Of a stretch of DNA of 64,000 nucleotides, positions 58,801-64,000 are shown piece by piece. A program made the position numbers and the translations under genes. Numbering within the stretch: the stretch's first letter is position 1; each line of letters opens with the position of its first letter. The stretch spans positions 2,772,418 through 2,836,417 of the forward strand of contig JAINUG010000049.1 of assembly GCA_029706075.1 (NCBI GenBank), in the 5' to 3' direction. This DNA is from Aldrovandia affinis. Taxonomy: Eukaryota > Chordata > Actinopteri > Notacanthiformes > Halosauridae. The notes under the pieces are model-generated. The model ran no database searches. It was given only the letters and a program-made list of their open reading frames with translations, and had not been told where the DNA came from.

Positions 58801-59204
58801 TCAATTTGCTGCATCCCAGACACACCCTTCTGTCAATGATAACTGTGTGATCTGGGTGCCTCATTACATGTGCCTCAGGGTCTGCGCTCTTGCGTTCTGT
58901 CTTTAGGGTGCATAGCACAAGGGAGATGACTCTTGTGAGGCAAGCCTTTTGGAGCCCCTGTACAGATGGTTTTAATAGCACTGCAGTGTCAATGTAACCT
59001 AACCAGTTTACATCAGTTTTTTAAAAAGGAGAGAGCCCAGCTAATCAGATGTAGATTTTAAATCTTTTAAATTTACATTTAGATGCTTCCCTTGCAAGAA
59101 ATTAGTAAACAATGACCAAACACTCCAAAAAACATACCTAGTAAAACTATGATTAGCAGCAAAGCAGGTTCATTCCACCATATTTATTTTACTTGAGATG
59201 AGAT
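58801..59204. other. Non-coding, nothing certain
   Basis: A 78-codon minus-strand frame at 58745-58981 overlaps the LINE relic and is not supported as a gene. The remainder is AT-rich. Confidence 0.4.
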
Positions 59205-59345
59205 GAGCTAATACTTTATTGTCTGCTAACACAGAAAATTGTTTTGCATCCAAACAGCTTCCCATACACCACCATATGACATATTCACAAACCATAACAA
59301 CACAAAACATCAGGACATATTATATTTATACAAAAGCATAGAAAA
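59205..59345 (-). mobile_element. LINE 3'-end fragment
   Basis: On the minus strand the sequence ends TGTTAGCAGACAATAAAGTA and then an ATCTCATCTCA short repeat, the kind of 3' end seen in L2-type fish LINEs. Only the 3' untranslated part appears present. Confidence 0.35.
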
Positions 59346-59383
59346 CATATAACTTATCAGATGTACTAAAAACAAACAAACGG

Positions 59384-59617
59384 TGGGGCAGGAGTGTGGT
59401 ATAATGGTTAGGGAACTAGGCTTGTATCGTTAAGGTTGCAGGTTCAATCCCCAGGTGGGGACACTGCCGTTGTACCCTTGAGCAAGGTGCTTAACCTGGA
59501 TTGCTTCAGTTAATATCCAGCTGTATAAATGGATTGTATGTAAAGAAACGTAACTGTAAGTCGCTCTGGATAAGAGCGTCTGCTAAATGGCTGTAATGTT
59601 AATGTTAATGTTAATGG
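59384..59617 (+). mobile_element. Complete-looking tRNA-derived SINE
   Basis: Head with A-box-like GTGGTATAATGGTTAGGG and B box GGTTCAATCCC (59441-59451), body with CCCTTGAGCAAGGTGCTTAA and TATCCAGCTGTATAAATGGA, tail CGCTCTGGATAAGAGCGTCT, and a terminal GTTAAT repeat. The layout is that of a V-SINE-like teleost element. Confidence 0.75.
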
Positions 59618-60318
59618 TGTAGGGAGAAAAACTTTGGCCGCGGTTCGCCAGCAGAGCGGAGCCCCGGAAGTAGTACTTGCAGGACTTTGGCAGACTGTTA
59701 CATTCCAGTGTCTTACCCTGCTCTCCCCCCTTTCCCTTGGAATCTCCCGTTTCCAACACACAGCCCGTCCAACTGGACCATTCCAACTTTAATAAGGGGG
59801 GGTTTCTCAGTCTGCAAATGTATCGATCAATTCAGAATTAACATGAATATGCAGTTTATTCAGACTAACATTTTGTGCACCTTTGCATCAGTTGTGAATA
59901 CAAAATAACATGGAGACATGGAGACAAAGCAGCACTCAATTTGAAAAAACATAAAAGTAGCCAATCACACAATGGAAATTAACTTAAAAACTGCAAGCGG
60001 TGCTTTACATTTTGCAGTCGGTCAAACTGACATATTTGCAATGTTTAGGTGATTGGGCTTTGTTATATTGTTGAGGATATGGCCCAATGGCCATGTGCAT
60101 AAATGTGCATATGTGTTTGAGTATAAATGGCAGTTTTGTCTTTCCCAAACGGGTCATTTTAACAGTCAATGTATCAGTTAACCGATGCAGGCATTAGTCT
60201 CAGTGTGTGCGGAGCTGGGTCCGCAGTAATATCGCAGCAGGCTCCAGCTGGAGGGATTAGACGGTTTATGGAGGGCAGTGTGACAGTGGGGCAGGAGGCC
60301 TGTCTGTCTCACAAGCCC
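59618..60318. other. Non-coding, nothing recognised
   Basis: No supported gene. Short frames at 59510-59908 overlap the SINE and are not credible. Confidence 0.45.
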
Positions 60319-60335
60319 ATGCACGCACACACCAT

Positions 60336-60378
<43 letters not shown>

Positions 60379-60680
60379 GTAGTCTCTCTTACACGTGCTC
60401 TTTTCTGTCACAAGCTCACAATCACACACATACAAACACAAACACTGTATGCCGCTCACATACACAAACACACACACACTCCCTCTCACAAACTCACACT
60501 TTTTCACACACACACACACATACACATGCATGCATAAACACAAACACTGTATCTCTCACACACACACACACACATGCGGTCTCTCTTACATGTGCTCTTT
60601 TCTGTCACAAACTCACAATCACACACCCACACACGTAAACACAAACACTATCTCTTACACATGCACACACACACTCGTGG
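60319..60680. repeat. (AC)n-rich block with duplicated interspersed segment
   Basis: Pure (AC)n at about 60338-60374 and further CACACA runs. A segment of the type CTCTCTTACACGTGCTCTTT and TCTGTCACAAGCTCACAATC occurs near 60380 and again near 60582, showing a local duplication of about 200 bp. Confidence 0.85.
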
Positions 60681-60967
60681 TGGTTGAGGTTTTTCATCAC
60701 TGTAAAGCACTTTGATATTGTGGAAGGTTCTATAAATACAATCCATTATTATTATTATTATTATCATTGTTATTGTTACACAGTGAATGTTATCTGATAT
60801 AATGAGCATACACACACATAACACCCTCTCTCTCTCTATTTCTCTCATTCTTTTTATTTCTCTCTATCACATCCACGTGTCTGACGGTCATCACTCTTCA
60901 TGGTGTGTGACCCTTCATTTACCTCATCGTGGTAGCATGTCTGTCCTCTCAGTGTACAACTTGGTCA

Positions 60968-61412
60968 AGCACTGCTTTACAGAGCACTGCTTTACAGAGC
61001 ACAGCTTTACAGAGCACAGCTTTACAGAGCACAGCTTTACAGAGCACTGCTTTACAGAGCACAGCTTTACAGAGCACAGCTTTACAGAGCACAGCTTTAC
61101 AGAGCACTGCTTTACAGAGCACAGCTTTACAGAGCACTGCTTTACAGAGCACAGCTTTACATAGCACTGCTTTACAGAGCACAGCTTTACAGGGCACTGC
61201 TTTACAGAGCACAGCTTTACAGAGCACTGCTTTACAGAGCACAGCTTTACAGGGCACTGCTTTACAGAGCACAGCTTTACAGAGCACAGCTTTACAGAGC
61301 ACAGCTTTACAGAGCACAGCTTTACAGAGCACTGCTTTACAGAGCACAGCTTTACAGAGCACTGCTTTACAGAGCACTGCTTTACAGAGCACAGCTTTAC
61401 AGAGCACAGCTA
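60968..61412. repeat. 15-bp minisatellite, about 30 units
   Basis: Tandem units TTTACAGAGCACAGC or TTTACAGAGCACTGC, with rare AGGGC and ATAGC variants. The unit is a multiple of three, so long false frames arise in both directions (TALQS and FTEHS on +, CKAVL on -). Two adjacent 60-bp blocks (61141-61200 and 61201-61260) are almost identical, showing a four-unit higher-order step. Confidence 0.97.
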
Positions 61413-62230
61413 CAGCGTCCCAGCCCAGCCTGAGTCTCTACCATTGCTTTGCCTGTTTTGAGCAGGATGGGCAGATGTGCAGCTTCTTCTCTGTTTTCTA
61501 TCTGCTGGCCCCACCCATCCCCCTTTGCTGCGCTGCAGTGCTGGGAGATGCTCGCTCTGCTGCCTGTTCCACGCAGTCCTGAACACCCCCAACCACCTTA
61601 TGACAGCTCCTCTCCGCAGACCTGCATCCGCAGTCACACCTGCACACCTGCGCAGCTCTCTTACAGTGGAACGGTGGCTTCACACTCTCACTTTCTTTAT
61701 TTTCTGTTATTTTCTGAACTGCAGTAAACTTCTTAAACTTCTGTTAATATTGACCGGGCCTCTTTGACGCGCGGATAATTGGTTGTTGTACTTGATGACA
61801 CTTGCGTCACATATTGTGAAATTCTAAAATTCTAATTAAAGAAGGATTGTGGTCAGTGAAGATTTCATGGGTGAAAAAATCTTTATTTTAGTGCCTCCTA
61901 CAGCTCTCTTCTCTCAATCTCTCCTTCTCTCTTCTCTCTCCTTCTTTCTGTCTCATTCCCTCTCCCTTTCTCTCTGCATGCTTGTTTTTATTTTTTTTCC
62001 TCAGACAGCTTTTTTTCATGGCAAGCTCTCTGGACAAATGGTGGGATGCATTGCCATGGCAACAGCTGACTCACGATGCAGACTATACCACTCATCAGAA
62101 AACCATGGGGGACACAGGAAGGGTGTAGAGTTCAATGTATCTGAAAATATAATGAAGGTGAAGGTGGTGGAAATGCAGGAAGCACCCCTGCTTTGGATTG
62201 TGTGATGTAGTGTTCCTGCCACAGCTTGAG
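61413..62230. other. Non-coding with a pyrimidine-rich tract
   Basis: A CT-rich tract lies at about 61903-61978. Open frames at 61449-61767 and 61849-62205 have no recognisable domains. Confidence 0.45.
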
Positions 62231-62233
62231 GGT

Positions 62234-62259
62234 TGTGTGTGTGTGTGTGTGTGTGTGTG
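62234..62259. repeat. (GT)n microsatellite
   Basis: Short pure GT run. Confidence 0.9.
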
Positions 62260-62860
62260 CAGTGGGGGTGGGGTCTTATCCTTGGATCTGCCGGTTTTGC
62301 TTTGTGTGCTTGCATCTCACCCAGAGGCTGGGTATTACAGGTTATAATGTGTTAAATGAACATTGTCACATTTGAGGTGAATATTTAGTTAAAGCGTATT
62401 TTAGAATGTGCTTACGGCAGCATTCAGCCTGTGCTTACTGGCTGCTGTGTGGTCAGGTTTCGCTCCTGAGCTTCTTTCCTCTTTTCACTCAGCTAAATTA
62501 ATATCCACACATGGCCCCTGTCTCTGTCTTTGCTATGTAGGTTACCTACATATGTCACATATATCACACATTCTCAGGTCTAGGGTGTGACAGTGTTTAC
62601 TAAAGCAATGCCATCATTCGGATAGAATGGTGCAGCATGGCGTCCTTTCCTGATGAATCGGTGGGGCTATCCTTTTTGTTCCACCCCCCCTCCTTGCTCC
62701 GCCTTGTTGGGTCTAATAATAAGTCAGATGCCTGCACTGCAGTGTGAGTGTGCTCTGGAGAGTTGTGTTGAAGACACTGTTATTTTATACACCTGAAATG
62801 TGTGTATGTGTGTGAATGCATGGATGAATGTGTGATGAATTAATTAATGTATACACCTGC
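62260..62860. other. Non-coding, nothing recognised
   Basis: Mixed composition, no supported gene. Confidence 0.45.
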
Positions 62861-62893
62861 AGTGTGTGTGTGTCTTGTGTGTGTCTGTGTCTG

Positions 62894-62947
<54 letters not shown>

Positions 62948-62952
62948 TGTCT

Positions 62953-62997
<45 letters not shown>
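62861..62997. repeat. (GT)n compound microsatellite
   Basis: Two long GT runs separated by a CTGTCTGTGTCTGT interruption. It yields false Cys-Val frames in three registers. Confidence 0.95.
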
Positions 62998-63968
62998 TAC
63001 ATTTTTATTGTATTTATTTATCCTTTATATATCCAGGCAAGTCCCATTGAGGGTTTGTAGTAAACTCTTCAAATCAAGATAAGTTGAAGGTACATTTGTT
63101 TCAGGATCAAGTTCAAACACCATGATGCATAATAACTAAAGTCATTTTCCCAAATTTAAAGGAAGGGTGAGGCACAATAAAAAGCAGCAGGTCATTAGAG
63201 GGGACATTGTTGCTACATGTATTCCAGGTAAAGGTCTAAGACTGCTTAGACAGGAAGTTTTCCTATAATCACTTTATAAATAATAATAATAATAAGAATA
63301 AGAACTAGAATAAGAAGAAGAATAAGAATAATATGTGTGTGTGTTCAGGGACAATGTGTTTAGAGGTACTGTGCTTGCTGATTTTACACGCCTGCAGTGT
63401 GGGTGAGTGTGTGTGTGTGTGTGCCTGTTCAGGTTTGGTCATTATCACAGTGCTTTAGATCTTAAGCTTGAGTGTGTGTTCAGGAGTGGCAGAAGGTGCT
63501 GTGATGAAGGAAGGTGTCATCGCAGTGATTTTACACACCTCTGGTGTGAGCAGTAACCTTGTGTGCCAGGCTTACACTGCCCCACTGTAATCCAGTGCAC
63601 TATAAACCCACTAACCTTTCAGGACATATGCAATGTTTTCTGACCGATCACACCAACACCAGTGGATGTGGGTCTAAGATGAAGGCCGGCGATTCAAACC
63701 GGAAAACTCTTCCCTCTGATCAATGTCTAAGCTGGCATGTTCCCTGGTGTGCCTATTACTGCTACGTTAAGTGCTGTTGCCAGACAGTAAGGCAGCAGTA
63801 TCTTGAGATGTCTCTGAATCTGACCACCTGGGTTCTGAGACTATGTGTGCAGTGGCCGTACTCAGGGGCTGTATTGAAGCCCACATAAAGTGAGGGTGTC
63901 TGTCGACTTTGCCTGGGAGATGACCTTCCATGTTCACTTGTATGTACTGTACATTGCAATGCAGTATA
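62998..63968. other. Non-coding end region
   Basis: Contains an AAT/AAG-rich tract near 63283-63336 and a short GT run near 63409-63422. Frames at 63559-63888 (+) and 63762-63959 (-) have no recognisable features. Confidence 0.45.
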
Positions 63969-64000
63969 TACAGTGCCCTACAGAATTATTGGCACCCTTG
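63969..64000. mobile_element. Possible terminus of a DNA transposon, cut by the window edge
   Basis: TACAGTGCCCTACAGAATTA followed by TTGGCACCCTTG resembles inverted-repeat ends of DNA elements common in fish genomes. Only this end is inside the window, so the family is not assigned. Confidence 0.35.

Noticed and set aside
60929-61582. A 217-codon frame made mostly of TALQS repeats, and a 152-codon minus-strand frame of CKAVL repeats
   Set aside because: Both come from the 15-bp minisatellite, whose length is a multiple of three.
62828-63082. Cys-Val-rich frames
   Set aside because: Translations of a (GT)n microsatellite.

Overview
This window is vertebrate genomic DNA, most likely from a ray-finned fish. 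About 48 kb of it is part of a clustered protocadherin array, probably of the gamma type (pcdhg). The fish assignment rests on the protein type, on very strong homogenisation between neighbouring exons, on tRNA-derived SINEs with the tail common in teleosts (CGCTCTGGATAAGAGCGTCT), and on abundant GT/AC microsatellites. The species cannot be named from what is seen.

From about 2.1 to 50.5 kb there are thirteen variable first exons, all on the + strand and spaced 3-4.5 kb apart. Each is one uninterrupted exon of about 2.4 kb. It encodes a signal peptide, six cadherin ectodomains (EC1-EC6), one transmembrane helix and a variable cytoplasmic stretch, and it ends at a splice donor instead of a functional stop codon. 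Each lies about 200-280 bp downstream of a conserved promoter element, the protocadherin CSE, with core CCGCTGTTGAT. In this gene family each neuron chooses a few such promoters and splices the chosen exon to shared constant exons. The products sit on the cell surface and mediate homophilic recognition and self-avoidance. No constant exon was recognised in the window, so they probably lie beyond 64 kb.

The exons fall into a large group A (exons 2-8 and 10, signal peptide ending GSVCGQ), a smaller group B (9, 11, 12, with WKWQLQ signal peptides), and two more distinct members at the ends (1 and 13). EC1-EC4 differ between groups. EC6, the membrane helix and the cytoplasmic part are almost the same in all thirteen, which points to gene conversion. 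Exon 7 is broken by a 1-nt frameshift. Exons 9 and 11 are frameshifted at the same G homopolymer, one lacking two bases and the other one. Exon 12 has a damaged 3' end with two candidate donors and an in-frame stop between them.

The spacers are AT-rich and record segmental duplications: a 4.12 kb unit carrying exon 4/5, and an approximately 8.2 kb two-exon unit relating exons 5-6 to 7-8. The first 2 kb hold a non-autonomous element with terminal inverted repeats and a long (GT)n tract. From 50.5 to 64 kb no convincing gene is seen. That part holds a 1.1 kb inverted-repeat element starting 16 nt after the exon 13 boundary, a 77-bp relic of a variable exon, two SINEs, LINE relics, a 15-bp minisatellite and several microsatellites.
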